Assembly (NCBI GenBank): GCA_040779335.1
Contig: JBFONV010000003.1
Span: 441,071-505,070 of the forward strand
Direction: 5' to 3'
Length of the DNA stretch: 64,000 nt
Source of the DNA: JBFONV01 sp040779335
Lineage (GTDB): Bacteria; Pseudomonadota; Gammaproteobacteria; Enterobacterales; Alteromonadaceae
Positions 45,993-55,159 of the stretch are shown in pieces. A program made the translations under genes and the position numbers. The stretch's first letter is position 1. Each line of letters opens with the position of its first letter. Below the pieces are notes generated by a model. It was not told the origin of the DNA. It saw only the letters and a list, made by a program, of their open reading frames with translations, and did no database searches.

Positions 45993-47912
45993 CTATCCAA
46001 ATAATTTCTTCAATTTATCTTTAACTTTCTCTTTTATCTTATCTTTGGCTTCGCTTGATACGTCTGGTGTAAATTTCACTTGGTGAAAAGGTCCACTAAC
46101 TTTAATAGGAATAGTTATCCCGCTGACATTTTCGTCTCCGGTTTGTCCTTGTGAGGTTGCGACTAGTTTTGTCGCTAATTTTAAGGCCAGTTTAGTGTCA
46201 GGTAAATTAATATCTCCAGCTCCTTTAACTCTGATAAAAGGGTTTGTTAGGGAGATATTATCGGTATGGGCATTGCCTTTTTTGATATCAAATTGTCCAG
46301 ATAACGCAGCAAAATCTGTTTTTTCTGAATGCATAAAGTTTTTATCTAAATCTACTCCTTGAAAATTACCTGACATTAGGTTTTGAGCACTGCGCGCTAA
46401 TGCTCCTAAGTTAACCCCTTTAATGGCACCATCTTCAATCGCCAAATTTAACGTTCCATTTAGGTTGGCAATAAACTCAGCCTGGCTACTTCCTTGAGAA
46501 TTAAGCTGCCAATTAATATTACCCTTACCTAACAATTTATTAAAATTAACAACGTCAGTGAATAGTGGCTCAGCATCTATCGCGGTTAACGTAAATTCGC
46601 TAGCCACGTTATACGGTTTATTTTTAGCGTTAATATTTATACTGCCAACGCCTTGCCCATTATAAGCGTTAAACTCCTCTAGTTTTATAACAGCCTTGCC
46701 CTGCTTCACATTAACGTTAAGGCTATTGTGTGCTAGTTTGATTTCATTTAAGAACAATGCCGTCGATTTGAGTTTAATATCAAGATCAATGTTATTAAGC
46801 GCCGATAAATCAATGGCGGTATTATCCCATACAACGGGAGCTTGCTCGTCGTTGCTGGTCGTTATTTCGGGTGTAGTTTTCGCAGTATTTTCATTCGACG
46901 CTAAATAAGGAGTAAGGTTTAATATTCCTAAATCAACGTCTGCTTGAATATTCATAGGAGTAGAAAAGGTTAACCTTGAGCCGCCACGAATAGCTAAATC
47001 ATCTAAAGTTAGCGTTAAATCCTTAAGCTGCACTGCATTGTTTTCATAAAGAATATCACTTGAGAATTTAAATGCTTTTAATACTTCATTACTCATCGTT
47101 GACTTTATTTTTTGCCAAGCCAATAACTCCCGCAATGAATGACCGTCAGCCGTTAACTTACCGGAAATTTTTTCTCCGCCCTTAGCAACATTCCCCGTAT
47201 ATTCTAGGGTTATTGCCTCTGAAGATACGTTAAAAATTGCATCAAACCTTTGCTCATTCATCATAGTGTCAAGGCTATTAATATTGGCATTAATGGCAAT
47301 ATTCTCGCTCATATAATTCATGGCACCATCTAATATTAACGATTGCTGCAAAGACGGCAGTAATACTTTCAAATTAATTTGCTCAAGATAATGTTCATTA
47401 TTGGTGGCAGCATCAAAGTAGGTTACGCCGCCGTCGATGATTTCGACCTGACCAAAATTCAAATCAAAATCTACGGGTAAACTCGGTTTTTCGGCTGACG
47501 TTGATCCCCCTGCGGGCGCCACTTGTTGATTAAATTGCCAATTCCCTTTCCCATCTGTGTCTTGTTCTAAAAAGAATTTCGGTGCAACAAAAACAAATTT
47601 TTCAATAACAAGTTGCTTTGATAACAATGATAGCCAAGGAATATGAACAACTAGCTTGTCCATAGTTACCATCTCATCATGTTTACTCCCTGAAACATTA
47701 GCAAACCTTATCTCCGGTAACTCAAGTGTTAGTGACGGAAATAAGCCAAGCTCTGCTTCTTTTCCAACCGCTAAGCGCCTGCCAGTAATATCTTGTACCT
47801 TACTGGTAAGTTGAACAACAATATCGTGGGTCGAAATAAACTGGCTGCCCACGAAGACTGCTATCACTAACAGTAATAATATCCCGACTATCCATTTACC
47901 TAAAACTCGCAT
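45993..47912 (-). CDS. AsmA-family inner-membrane anchored periplasmic protein
   Basis: A 639-residue protein with one N-terminal membrane helix (about residues 8-26) and a long periplasmic beta-rich region. AsmA features are the N-terminal TGRRLAVGKEAELGLFPSLT (a segment near residues 43-62) and the C-terminal repeat region with LNLAIEDGAIKGVNLG and LNTPFIRVKGAGD-like LTNPFIRVKGAGDI. The family is linked to phospholipid transport and outer-membrane homeostasis through bridge-like beta-grooves. The end is Lys-rich (KEKVKDKLKKLFG). AAGGG lies before the ATG. Specific role is not determinable. Confidence 0.88.
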   Translation of the reverse strand: MRVLGKWIVGILLLLVIAVFVGSQFISTHDIVVQLTSKVQDITGRRLAVGKEAELGLFPSLTLELPEIRFANVSGSKHDEMVTMDKLVVHIPWLSLLSKQLVIEKFVFVAPKFFLEQDTDGKGNWQFNQQVAPAGGSTSAEKPSLPVDFDLNFGQVEIIDGGVTYFDAATNNEHYLEQINLKVLLPSLQQSLILDGAMNYMSENIAINANINSLDTMMNEQRFDAIFNVSSEAITLEYTGNVAKGGEKISGKLTADGHSLRELLAWQKIKSTMSNEVLKAFKFSSDILYENNAVQLKDLTLTLDDLAIRGGSRLTFSTPMNIQADVDLGILNLTPYLASNENTAKTTPEITTSNDEQAPVVWDNTAIDLSALNNIDLDIKLKSTALFLNEIKLAHNSLNVNVKQGKAVIKLEEFNAYNGQGVGSININAKNKPYNVASEFTLTAIDAEPLFTDVVNFNKLLGKGNINWQLNSQGSSQAEFIANLNGTLNLAIEDGAIKGVNLGALARSAQNLMSGNFQGVDLDKNFMHSEKTDFAALSGQFDIKKGNAHTDNISLTNPFIRVKGAGDINLPDTKLALKLATKLVATSQGQTGDENVSGITIPIKVSGPFHQVKFTPDVSSEAKDKIKEKVKDKLKKLFG

Positions 47913-48237
47913 AATTTCCCTTATTTATCTCAAAGTTAGTATCGATAATAATTAATTGTAGTTGGTGTATAAGATCTAAACGTATTTGCAGTGCACTTTT
48001 AGTCATTATTAAAAGCACTACGCTGCTATTAGCATTGATAGATAGTTAGTAATAAAAACACGGCAAAAGTTCACTTAGTAACGTCCTAGTATTAATTATA
48101 CGCACCAGACAGCACCGCTAATCCTAGCAACTAAGGTTTAATGACATTTGTCATAAAAAAAAGTGGGCCTTAAGCCCACTTTTTCATAATCATATTCTTG
48201 TAAAGAACTTGATATTACCTGAATAAAGACATTCTCT
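47913..48237. other. Gap holding the AsmA promoter and M28 terminator
   Basis: About 325 bases without a gene between two minus-strand genes. It contains the promoter for the AsmA gene and the terminator hairpin at 48156-48184. Confidence 0.6.
48156..48184 (-). terminator. Terminator of the M28 peptidase gene
   Basis: AGTGGGC pairs with GCCCACT, flanked by A and T runs; on the minus strand eight Ts follow the stem. Confidence 0.88.
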
Positions 48238-49878
48238 TTATTTAGTCATCATCACGTCACGAGCAGCCTTAAACTCAGTTCCCTGCTGCCAATTCGGCCA
48301 ATCATCCGTATTTGCTAACAAGTAACCAACTTCAAAAAACAACTGTAATTCTGCAACTAATCCATCCCAGCCCCACGCGTCGTTGTACTCATCGCACGTT
48401 TGATGATAACAACGTGCAACTACCGCTTTTACAGGTTTAGCTATTTTTTCCTGTTCATCGTTTAACAACATAGAGCCACCGCCAGCACTCAACGCTGGAA
48501 CCCCCTTCTTAGCTAAGCTAAAGTGATCAGAGCGATAGTAATAACCACGTTCAGGTGTTTGCTCTGGGGTTAAGGTTCTATTTTGACGTTTAGCCGCCTT
48601 TGTTAGGTATTGTTCTAGATGTGATTTACCAAAGCCGACTACGGTAATATCTTTTTTAAGTCCGGTAATGTCTAAGCTGTCCATATTCACCAAGCCAACA
48701 ATTTTATTCAATGGCATAGTAGGATGATTAGCAAAATAACGAGAGCCTAAACGACCTTGCTCCTCGGCAGTAACCGCGGTGAATGTTATTGAACGTTCAG
48801 GTGTTTCCTTAAGCTTACTATATGCTCTTGCGATATGAATAAGACCCGCTGTCCCCGTCGCATTGTCATGAGCACCGTTATAAATTTCTTTTTTACCGTC
48901 AACTATAGTAGAACCGAGGTGATCCCAATGTCCCATATATATGACGTGCTCGTCCGCTCTTTTGCTGCCGGGTAAAGTTGCCAATACGTTATTTGAAACC
49001 GACTCTTTAATTTCATTTTTAACATTGATAGAGGCCGTTTGCTTTAACGAGACGGCTTTAAAGTCGGCTTTTAATGCGCGTTTCTTCATGTCCTCAAAAT
49101 CAAAGCCCGCTTTAGTCATTAATTCTGCGGCTTTATCGCGAGAGATCCACATTTCAACATCAACCGCGGCTTCGTTCACTTCTTTCGCCGGTAAATGATA
49201 TTGCGCGCCCGTCCAGCTGCTTTCTATAACATTCCAGCCGTAACTGGCAGGTTTGGTTTCATGCACAATAATTGCGCCAGCTGCGCCTTGTCTTGCCGCT
49301 TCTTCATATTTGTACGTCCAACGACCGTAATAGGTCATGGTGTTACCTTCAAATAGCTCAGGATCCTGAGTGGCATAACCAGGATCATTCACTAAAACAA
49401 CCACTGTTTTCCCTTTTACATCAACATCTTTATAATCATTCCATTGATATTCTGGCGCATTGATACCATAACCGACAAACACCAATTCTGAGTTGTTTAA
49501 GCTAATGGATTTTTGAGTTTGACGTGAACTAGCAACAAAATTTTTCGGAAAAGAAAAATCCATATCACCAATTTGTAAGTTCGTTGGTGTACTTTCTATC
49601 GACACCATTGGCACGGCTTGCACATAGCTATCGCCATTGCCCGGTTTTAAGCCTAGTTGCTTAAATTCTTTAATCAACAAATCAGTGGTTAATTTTTCAC
49701 CGTGTGTTGATGGTTCTCTGCCACCAAATTCGTCTGAGGATAATAATTTAACATGCGCCTTAATCGCAGGAATATCAAAAGAATGATATGCCTTATCAAA
49801 GTCGTCGTTCGCTAATACAGAAGTGCTTAGCAATAGCCCAATAGAGACAGGTAATAATTGAGGTAATTTAATATTCAA
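48238..49878 (-). CDS. Secreted M28-family zinc aminopeptidase
   Basis: A 546-residue exported peptidase with a signal peptide (ends near SVLAND, residue 24), a protease-associated insertion (about 130-270, GAAGAIIVHETKPASYGW) and the M28 catalytic domain. The metal and catalytic residues are visible in GHWDHLG (near 319), GAHDNATGTAGL (near 337), VTAEEQGRLGSRYF (near 368), NMDSLD and RSDHFSLAKKGVPAL (near 450). The start is TTG with AAGGA six bases upstream. It likely releases amino acids from peptides in the periplasm or outside the cell. Confidence 0.93.
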   Translation of the reverse strand: MNIKLPQLLPVSIGLLLSTSVLANDDFDKAYHSFDIPAIKAHVKLLSSDEFGGREPSTHGEKLTTDLLIKEFKQLGLKPGNGDSYVQAVPMVSIESTPTNLQIGDMDFSFPKNFVASSRQTQKSISLNNSELVFVGYGINAPEYQWNDYKDVDVKGKTVVVLVNDPGYATQDPELFEGNTMTYYGRWTYKYEEAARQGAAGAIIVHETKPASYGWNVIESSWTGAQYHLPAKEVNEAAVDVEMWISRDKAAELMTKAGFDFEDMKKRALKADFKAVSLKQTASINVKNEIKESVSNNVLATLPGSKRADEHVIYMGHWDHLGSTIVDGKKEIYNGAHDNATGTAGLIHIARAYSKLKETPERSITFTAVTAEEQGRLGSRYFANHPTMPLNKIVGLVNMDSLDITGLKKDITVVGFGKSHLEQYLTKAAKRQNRTLTPEQTPERGYYYRSDHFSLAKKGVPALSAGGGSMLLNDEQEKIAKPVKAVVARCYHQTCDEYNDAWGWDGLVAELQLFFEVGYLLANTDDWPNWQQGTEFKAARDVMMTK

Positions 49879-50051
49879 AATAATTCCTTGTTACGGCATA
49901 GCCGTTTATGCATCAGAAAAAAATCGTCAATTAGAATATCTGTAATTACGGGCGAACTCTAGTGAAAGAAGACTAACAGTTGATATACGTCGACCAAATA
50001 ACTGGGTGTTTTGTACAGATATGCTTGCAATGTTTAATTGAATTAATTGGG

Positions 50052-50957
50052 TTAAGTCATTTTGTAATTCAATAAATTGCGTCCAAATTCGACCAGACTT
50101 TGTGAAACCTTCTTGTGCAAGCCCCTTTCAAGAACCCAGCTGTGCCAATACAAATTTCGTTGTAAATGATGTTTGGGCGCTAAGTCAACCAAACGGCCAT
50201 CGGCTAAATATTCATTAGCTTGCGTGTGCGGCAGCAAGCAATAAGCGACTCCTGCTAGTGCCATGGTAACAAAAGCTTCAGAAGAACGTACCACATGACT
50301 CGGGTAGTCGGCTGCTTTTAAGTGAAAATATGATTCGATGTAATCACTATGCATAGTATCTTGTTGGTCATACTCCACGCTAGGCGCACGCTTTAATGTC
50401 TGTTGATTTAACCCCTTGGCAAAATATCGAGCTTTAAAGTCTGGTGTCGCGCAAAGTATATAATCAACTAAGCCAACTTCTTGCACTTTGCAGCCAGTAA
50501 AGCTTTCACTCTGACTGCTTAATGCAGCAAACACTTCCCCTTTCTTAAGTAAATTTTTAGTTCGTGTTTCATCACAAACTTGTAGTTTTAAAGCAATCGG
50601 GTATTTTTTCAGCAAAGGAGTAAGTGCCGGAATAAACCAACTGGCCAACGTATCGGCATTAACTGCTATAGATATTTGAACTGTAGATTCCGCCTCTTCC
50701 GGCAGGATATGCTTTATTAAATCGTATTCTAACTGGCGAACCTGTCTAAAATGTTGCAAGAGTTTTTCTCCTACAGAGGTAGCTGCTAAAGGCGTCCCTC
50801 GGATCAAAACGGGTTGCGAAACAAACTGCTCTAACTGTTTTATACGCTGGGACACCGCAGATTGGGTAATATTGAGTTTATCTGCTGCTTTGTCGAAACT
50901 TTGCTCATTCAATACCACGTCAAATGCGTGGATCAGTTTATAGTCTAAAGGTCTCAT
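50052..50957 (-). CDS. argP: LysR-family regulator ArgP
   Basis: A 301-residue LysR regulator resembling E. coli ArgP/IciA, which activates argO in response to arginine and is blocked by lysine. The helix-turn-helix is near residues 17-45 (FDKAADKLNITQSAVSQRIK), followed by RQVRQLE, AVNADTLASWFIPAL and SSEAFVTMALAG, all with close ArgP counterparts. It is divergent from a LysE/ArgO-type exporter gene 108 bases away, the classic argP-argO arrangement. Confidence 0.92.
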   Translation of the reverse strand: MRPLDYKLIHAFDVVLNEQSFDKAADKLNITQSAVSQRIKQLEQFVSQPVLIRGTPLAATSVGEKLLQHFRQVRQLEYDLIKHILPEEAESTVQISIAVNADTLASWFIPALTPLLKKYPIALKLQVCDETRTKNLLKKGEVFAALSSQSESFTGCKVQEVGLVDYILCATPDFKARYFAKGLNQQTLKRAPSVEYDQQDTMHSDYIESYFHLKAADYPSHVVRSSEAFVTMALAGVAYCLLPHTQANEYLADGRLVDLAPKHHLQRNLYWHSWVLERGLHKKVSQSLVEFGRNLLNYKMT

Positions 50958-51038
50958 TAATTTTATTAATATATAGTTAATTTATTTAATTTTACTTATT
51001 TTAGTATTCTTCTTATCTTATCGCCAGTTTCTTCGGTT

Positions 51039-51066
51039 AAGTAAGGTTTAAGTAAGGTTTAAGTAA
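51039..51066 (+). repeat. 11-bp tandem repeat carrying the argO ribosome site
   Basis: AAGTAAGGTTT occurs twice in direct succession (51039-51049, 51050-51060), then a partial third copy runs into the argO ATG. Each copy contains a TAAGG Shine-Dalgarno-like core; the second is at normal distance from the start. Confidence 0.8.
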
Positions 51067-51677
51067 TGACAACATTTCCAATTTTAAACGGTTTTATGAT
51101 TGGTGCCGGTATGATCATCCCTATTGGCGTGCAAAATTCTTATGTATTGAACCAAGGCATAAAACGAAACTTTCATTTTATTGCCGCGAGTATTTGCATA
51201 CTTTGTGACTTTATCTTAATGGCCGCGGGAGTATTTGGTGGTGGTGCCTTATTAGCCAGTAACGCATTACTGCTAAATATTGTCACTTGGCTTGGGATCG
51301 CCTTTCTTACCGGCTATGGCGCAATGTTCTTTAAAAGCTTTTTATATGATAGCCAGCAAGACAAAGATGAAGTGGAATTACTTCGTACTAGAAAGGCCGT
51401 TATTTTAACGACACTTGCGGTGACGTTGCTTAATCCACATGTATATCTAGACACCATAGTGATTATTGGCAGCATTAGCAGTCAATATCCGGACGAGGAT
51501 AAATTGGGATTTTTAATTGGCATCGCCTTAGCATCGTTAGTGTGGTTTTATTCGTTATCGTTTGCCGCCGCAAAAATGGCCCCTTGGCTAAGTCAAAATC
51601 ATGTCCAACGAGTCATTAATTTGATTGTCGCGTTAATAATGTGGTTTATCGCTATATCACTGGTAAGCAACGTTTAA
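51066..51677 (+). CDS. argO: LysE/ArgO-family amino acid exporter
   Basis: A 203-residue inner-membrane protein with about six hydrophobic segments, beginning with the family signature GFMIGAGMIIPIGVQNSYVLNQG (residues about 9-31, conserved NSYVL-type site) and later LLNPHVYLDT. These match arginine/lysine exporters. It is preceded by a duplicated Shine-Dalgarno region and is divergent from argP, its likely activator. Arginine export is the probable role; lysine export cannot be excluded. Confidence 0.92.
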   Translation: MTTFPILNGFMIGAGMIIPIGVQNSYVLNQGIKRNFHFIAASICILCDFILMAAGVFGGGALLASNALLLNIVTWLGIAFLTGYGAMFFKSFLYDSQQDKDEVELLRTRKAVILTTLAVTLLNPHVYLDTIVIIGSISSQYPDEDKLGFLIGIALASLVWFYSLSFAAAKMAPWLSQNHVQRVINLIVALIMWFIAISLVSNV

Positions 51678-51715
51678 CTTTTTAGAGAGCAGTTTATAGG
51701 CAGCTGTTTTTCTCG

Positions 51716-51746
51716 CCCCCTTAATGAGCACATAGCGTTAAGGGGG
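51716..51746. terminator. Terminator between argO and sensor kinase gene
   Basis: CCCCCTTAA pairs with TTAAGGGGG, followed by ATTTTATT on the plus strand. It lies between convergent stops at 51677 and 51750. Confidence 0.8.
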
Positions 51747-51749
51747 ATT

Positions 51750-53258
51750 TTATTGTTTAAAATACAATTTAAATTCTGCACCGCCTAATAATGCTGATGA
51801 ATTGATGCTTAGGCTACCGTGGTAACTTTTTACTAAATCTTTTACGATGGCCAAACCAATACCGTGTCCTGATTGATAAGTATCTGCGCGTGTACCTCGC
51901 TGCAAAATGGCTTGCTTAAGATCGTCCTCGACACCACTGCCATCATCAGCAACTATTATCTCTAAACCATGCTTCTCGCGCTTTGCACCAATGAAAACGG
52001 TATGCTTTGCCGCCTTACACGCGTTATCCAGTAAATTCCCCAACAATTCCATCAAATCAGCTTCATCACCTTTAAAAATAAGCTCTGGGCAGACGTCACT
52101 CTTTATTAGAATGTCATTGTTTCTGTATATTTTATTGAGTGTATTAACTAATTTATCGACAACCTTCGATACTTCAATGCCCAAATGCCAAGACGATTGT
52201 CCGGCACTTTGTGCCCGTTTCAACTGATATTCAATGGTATTATTAATGGTATTAAGCTGTTCTAAAGAGGTATCTGAAAGCTCTCCCTGTGATTGGATCA
52301 CAGCAAGCGGTGTTTTTAAACTGTGGGCAAGATCTGATAACGCATTTCGATAGCGTTTACGTTGACTTTCTTCGGTGCTCAATAACGTATTCAGTTGTTC
52401 AGTGACCTGCTCTAACTCAACTGGATAAGAGCCTTTAAGACGAGCCGTCTTACCTGATTCAACCGCAGTTAGTTCATTTTTTAATAAGCTTAACGGGCGT
52501 AACGTCCATATTAGCCAAAGCACTTGAACAAACATAAGTAATGCCATAAGTATGGCCAGCCACATCCATAATTGGTGTTTAAACTGTGCAGCAGTAGCTA
52601 AAAAGTCAACCTGATCTTTAATGATATGCAAAGTAAATGGAAAAGAAGTGTTATTTTCAGTGTAACTAACACTATAACTGTAAAGTAGGTGCGGCGTGCC
52701 TTCAATTAATATCTCGCTAAAGGAGGTATCTCCTAAAGGGGGAACAATCAAGTTTTTAGGTAAGTCTAGCGCGAAAAATGATGCTGAATTCCATAATTTA
52801 ACCACGTTTTCCTTTTTCAAGGTATCTTCATCGATTGCAGTGATCACCGCATTCTTGTTGCTCAGCGTTTGCTCTGTTTTTATGGTAGTTGTCTGTTCGT
52901 TACTGGCTTGCACTTGTGTCGCTTGCTGCTGGGTACCTTGTTGTTGGAGACCTTGCTGCTGGGTAATCAAGGCATATAAACCTGACTGAATAACATTAAA
53001 TTGGTTTTCTAGCAGTTGTTCGGGCAGAAACAACTCATTATTACTAACTTCTGCGACGGCTAAAATAGAGTAACTGTAAGCGCTAAGCTCATTCTTAATG
53101 GCACTTTTTATTTGCTCCTCAAAAGCACTATTTAAGGTAAAACCTATGATAGGCAATATTAATACTATCACCAACATAGCACTGAACACTAAGCGCACTT
53201 TTAGTGAGTTTAATTGCCATAGTGACAAACGCCGAACGTGCTTCTCGTTAGCTGTCAT
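51750..53258 (-). CDS. Sensor histidine kinase with Gln-repeat in its sensor domain
   Basis: A 502-residue kinase with membrane segments near 24-44 and 230-255, a periplasmic loop between, a HAMP-like linker, the phospho-acceptor in LSDLAHSLKTPLAVI (near residue 310), and an ATPase domain with LGNLLDNACKAA, VADDGSGVEDD and GHGIGLAIVKDL. This is a PhoQ-like layout. The periplasmic loop contains a low-complexity Gln-rich insert built from three 15-bp units. The start overlaps the response regulator's end by 11 bases. Signal is unknown; the PepSY gene in the operon suggests a cell-envelope cue. Confidence 0.9.
   Translation of the reverse strand: MTANEKHVRRLSLWQLNSLKVRLVFSAMLVIVLILPIIGFTLNSAFEEQIKSAIKNELSAYSYSILAVAEVSNNELFLPEQLLENQFNVIQSGLYALITQQQGLQQQGTQQQATQVQASNEQTTTIKTEQTLSNKNAVITAIDEDTLKKENVVKLWNSASFFALDLPKNLIVPPLGDTSFSEILIEGTPHLLYSYSVSYTENNTSFPFTLHIIKDQVDFLATAAQFKHQLWMWLAILMALLMFVQVLWLIWTLRPLSLLKNELTAVESGKTARLKGSYPVELEQVTEQLNTLLSTEESQRKRYRNALSDLAHSLKTPLAVIQSQGELSDTSLEQLNTINNTIEYQLKRAQSAGQSSWHLGIEVSKVVDKLVNTLNKIYRNNDILIKSDVCPELIFKGDEADLMELLGNLLDNACKAAKHTVFIGAKREKHGLEIIVADDGSGVEDDLKQAILQRGTRADTYQSGHGIGLAIVKDLVKSYHGSLSINSSALLGGAEFKLYFKQ
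52922..52966 (-). repeat. 15-bp tandem repeat encoding QQQ-x-x units
   Basis: Three adjacent 15-base units (CTTGCTGCTGGGTAC and variants) encode QQQGL, QQQGT and QQQAT on the minus strand inside the kinase sensor domain. The 15-base period keeps the frame if copies are gained or lost. Confidence 0.85.
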
Positions 53259-53934
53259 CGGCTAATATTCTTCTTAATTTATACCCTTGCCCTCTAAGTG
53301 TTTCGATGACATTTAGTTCACTATCAGGGTCTAGTTTCTTGCGTAAACGGCGAATAAATACTTCAATCACGTTTGAATCTAAATCGAAATCTTGATCATA
53401 TATATGCTCGGTCAAAGTGGTTTTTGACTTAACTTCGCCAACATGCATCATTAGATATTCCAGTAACTTATATTCATAGCTGGTTAAGTTTATATCTACA
53501 TCATTAACGCTAACCTGCGAACTGGCAGTATTTATCGATATCGGTCCATTGTTGATAATAGGACTTGCTTGCCCTGCGGCGCGACGAATAAGTGCATTTA
53601 AGCGCGCCAATAGTTCTTCAGCTTGAAAAGGTTTTGTTAAATAATCGTCTGCGCCGGCTTCTAATCCTTCAACCTTATCTTGCCAGCGATCACGCGCGGT
53701 CAATATAATAATAGGAAAAGAAATCTGTTGTGCCCGTAACGCTTTTATTAGGCTTATGCCATCTAACTTAGGTAAGCCGACATCAATAATTGCCGCATCG
53801 TAACCGTACTCCTGCGCTTGAAATAAACCGGTTTCCCCATCTCCTGCCAAATCGACACTGTAGTTAGCTTTTAAGAGTTGACTATTCAGGTTTTGTTGTA
53901 GTGCTAAATCATCTTCAACTAATAATAAACGCAT
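53248..53934 (-). CDS. OmpR-family response regulator
   Basis: A 228-residue regulator with a receiver domain (VEDDLAL near 6-12, phospho-acceptor in AAIIDVGLPKLDG near Asp51, ILTARDRW, YLTKPFQ) and a winged-helix domain (about 130-222, LTSYEYKLLEYLM, SNVIEVFIRRLRKKL, RGQGYKL). It resembles PhoP/QseB-type regulators. It starts three bases after the PepSY gene stop and overlaps the kinase start, so the three are co-translated. Confidence 0.93.
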   Translation of the reverse strand: MRLLLVEDDLALQQNLNSQLLKANYSVDLAGDGETGLFQAQEYGYDAAIIDVGLPKLDGISLIKALRAQQISFPIIILTARDRWQDKVEGLEAGADDYLTKPFQAEELLARLNALIRRAAGQASPIINNGPISINTASSQVSVNDVDINLTSYEYKLLEYLMMHVGEVKSKTTLTEHIYDQDFDLDSNVIEVFIRRLRKKLDPDSELNVIETLRGQGYKLRRILADDS

Positions 53935-53937
53935 CGT

Positions 53938-54258
53938 CTAATTCCCAATCACTCTGCCTGTTTGAGCGTCAATCAACACAGAAACAATATGCCCATCTTG
54001 TTTCAAAACTTTTACACGATATGCTTGTTGGCCACTTGCACGGGTAGTTTGTACTTTGAGCACTTTACCTCCGACACGACCTTGCGCTACCTTAGCCGCC
54101 TGTTGAGGAGACACAACTTTTGGCGCTTTAGGTGCTTTAGCCGGTTTAACAGATTTACTGCGCTCACTTTTTTGCTCTCCACCGCTAGCAGCCAACGCAC
54201 TGTTCAGCGGAGATAGAAATAAAAAAGTTAAAGTTAATACAAGCGTTACAAGTTTCAT
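53938..54258 (-). CDS. PepSY-domain periplasmic protein
   Basis: A 106-residue exported protein with a signal peptide (ends near SALAAS, residue 24) and a C-terminal PepSY domain (about 45-105: AAKVAQGRVGGKVLKV, AYRVKVLKQDGHIVSVLIDAQTG). A Lys/Pro-rich linker (KPAKAPKAPK) joins them. PepSY proteins are often encoded with two-component systems and may modulate the sensor. The ATG at 54258 has AAAGG eight bases upstream and is preferred to the upstream in-frame start. Confidence 0.88.
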   Translation of the reverse strand: MKLVTLVLTLTFLFLSPLNSALAASGGEQKSERSKSVKPAKAPKAPKVVSPQQAAKVAQGRVGGKVLKVQTTRASGQQAYRVKVLKQDGHIVSVLIDAQTGRVIGN

Positions 54259-54329
54259 GATTAGCACCTTTACAAACATTCTTTATTTAGTGTAAAAGAT
54301 TGAATCTTCTAAATAAACAAAGAAGTTAA

Positions 54330-54875
54330 TTAAACCGGCTGAACCTTTATTTTTACACGCATTTTTCGACCGGGACGACTATTCATTTGTGTTGTAAACA
54401 CCTCCCCTCTATAACGATAGGTGACCTGATAGTGATCCAACGTTTTTACTTTTTTGTTACGAACTTTACATGTTGCGTGCGGGTCATAATGAGAGCCATG
54501 TTGATAATGGTATTTGTCATTACGGGTTGACGTTATTTCATTGCCAATTGCCCCGCCGATCACAGCGCCAGTAAAAATGCCGATGTGCTTAGCATCTGAA
54601 TGTTTAAGAATGTTTTTGGCGATTGTACCACCAATCGCCGCGCCAATTACGGTAGGCAACACTTTATCGGCACGATGATGACTACGTTTATTTTTGTACG
54701 CTTGCGGCCTATTGCAACGATGATCTACATATTGAGCCGATGTATATTTATAAACAGGTGTCGTATTGATAACCTTAGCTTGGTCATAATAGACATTACG
54801 GTGATTTCCTGCTTGTACATTAAAGGCACAAATTATTGCAGCACTCGACATGATTAATTTAGATAATGTGTTCAT
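54330..54875 (-). CDS. Glycine-zipper 2TM-domain envelope protein
   Basis: A 181-residue exported protein with a signal peptide (ends near VQAGN, residue 23) and a glycine-zipper domain of the 17-kDa-antigen type (about 77-115: VIGAAIGGTIAKNIL, GIFTGAVIGGAIGNEIT). The C-terminal region is basic and rich in Tyr and His (YQVTYRYRGEVFTTQM). TAGGAG lies before the ATG at 54875, which is preferred to an upstream start at 54911. It sits 71 bases before the PepSY gene. Envelope role likely; exact function unknown. Confidence 0.83.
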   Translation of the reverse strand: MNTLSKLIMSSAAIICAFNVQAGNHRNVYYDQAKVINTTPVYKYTSAQYVDHRCNRPQAYKNKRSHHRADKVLPTVIGAAIGGTIAKNILKHSDAKHIGIFTGAVIGGAIGNEITSTRNDKYHYQHGSHYDPHATCKVRNKKVKTLDHYQVTYRYRGEVFTTQMNSRPGRKMRVKIKVQPV

Positions 54876-55119
54876 AAACTTTCTCCTAAGTATCTTTTCC
54901 CAAATTGACAATATGTTGCCTATTGGAAAGCTTAAGACATAGCATAAGCTGGGGTAGCTGAATTGAAGCTGAACAATTTTACTTTAGTAATATATCTATG
55001 AATGGACACAACCTGCATAACGTGTGTTAGGTAGTAAAAATATACTGCCAACGAAAAAGCATGAATGGGGGAACTGCTGGAGCATAAAGCAACGTTCAAA
55101 ATAAGTGGGTGTGTATCGT

Positions 55120-55154
55120 GAAGAAATAAGTATAAAGTTTATACTTATTTCTTC
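55120..55154 (-). terminator. Long perfect hairpin after first opine-dehydrogenase gene
   Basis: Seventeen-base arms (GAAGAAATAAGTATAAA and complement) pair perfectly around a one-base loop. On the minus strand it follows the stop at 55160 directly, overlapping it slightly in position. The stem is AT-rich and no T-run follows, so termination is likely but not certain. Confidence 0.6.
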
Positions 55155-55159
55155 CGTGA

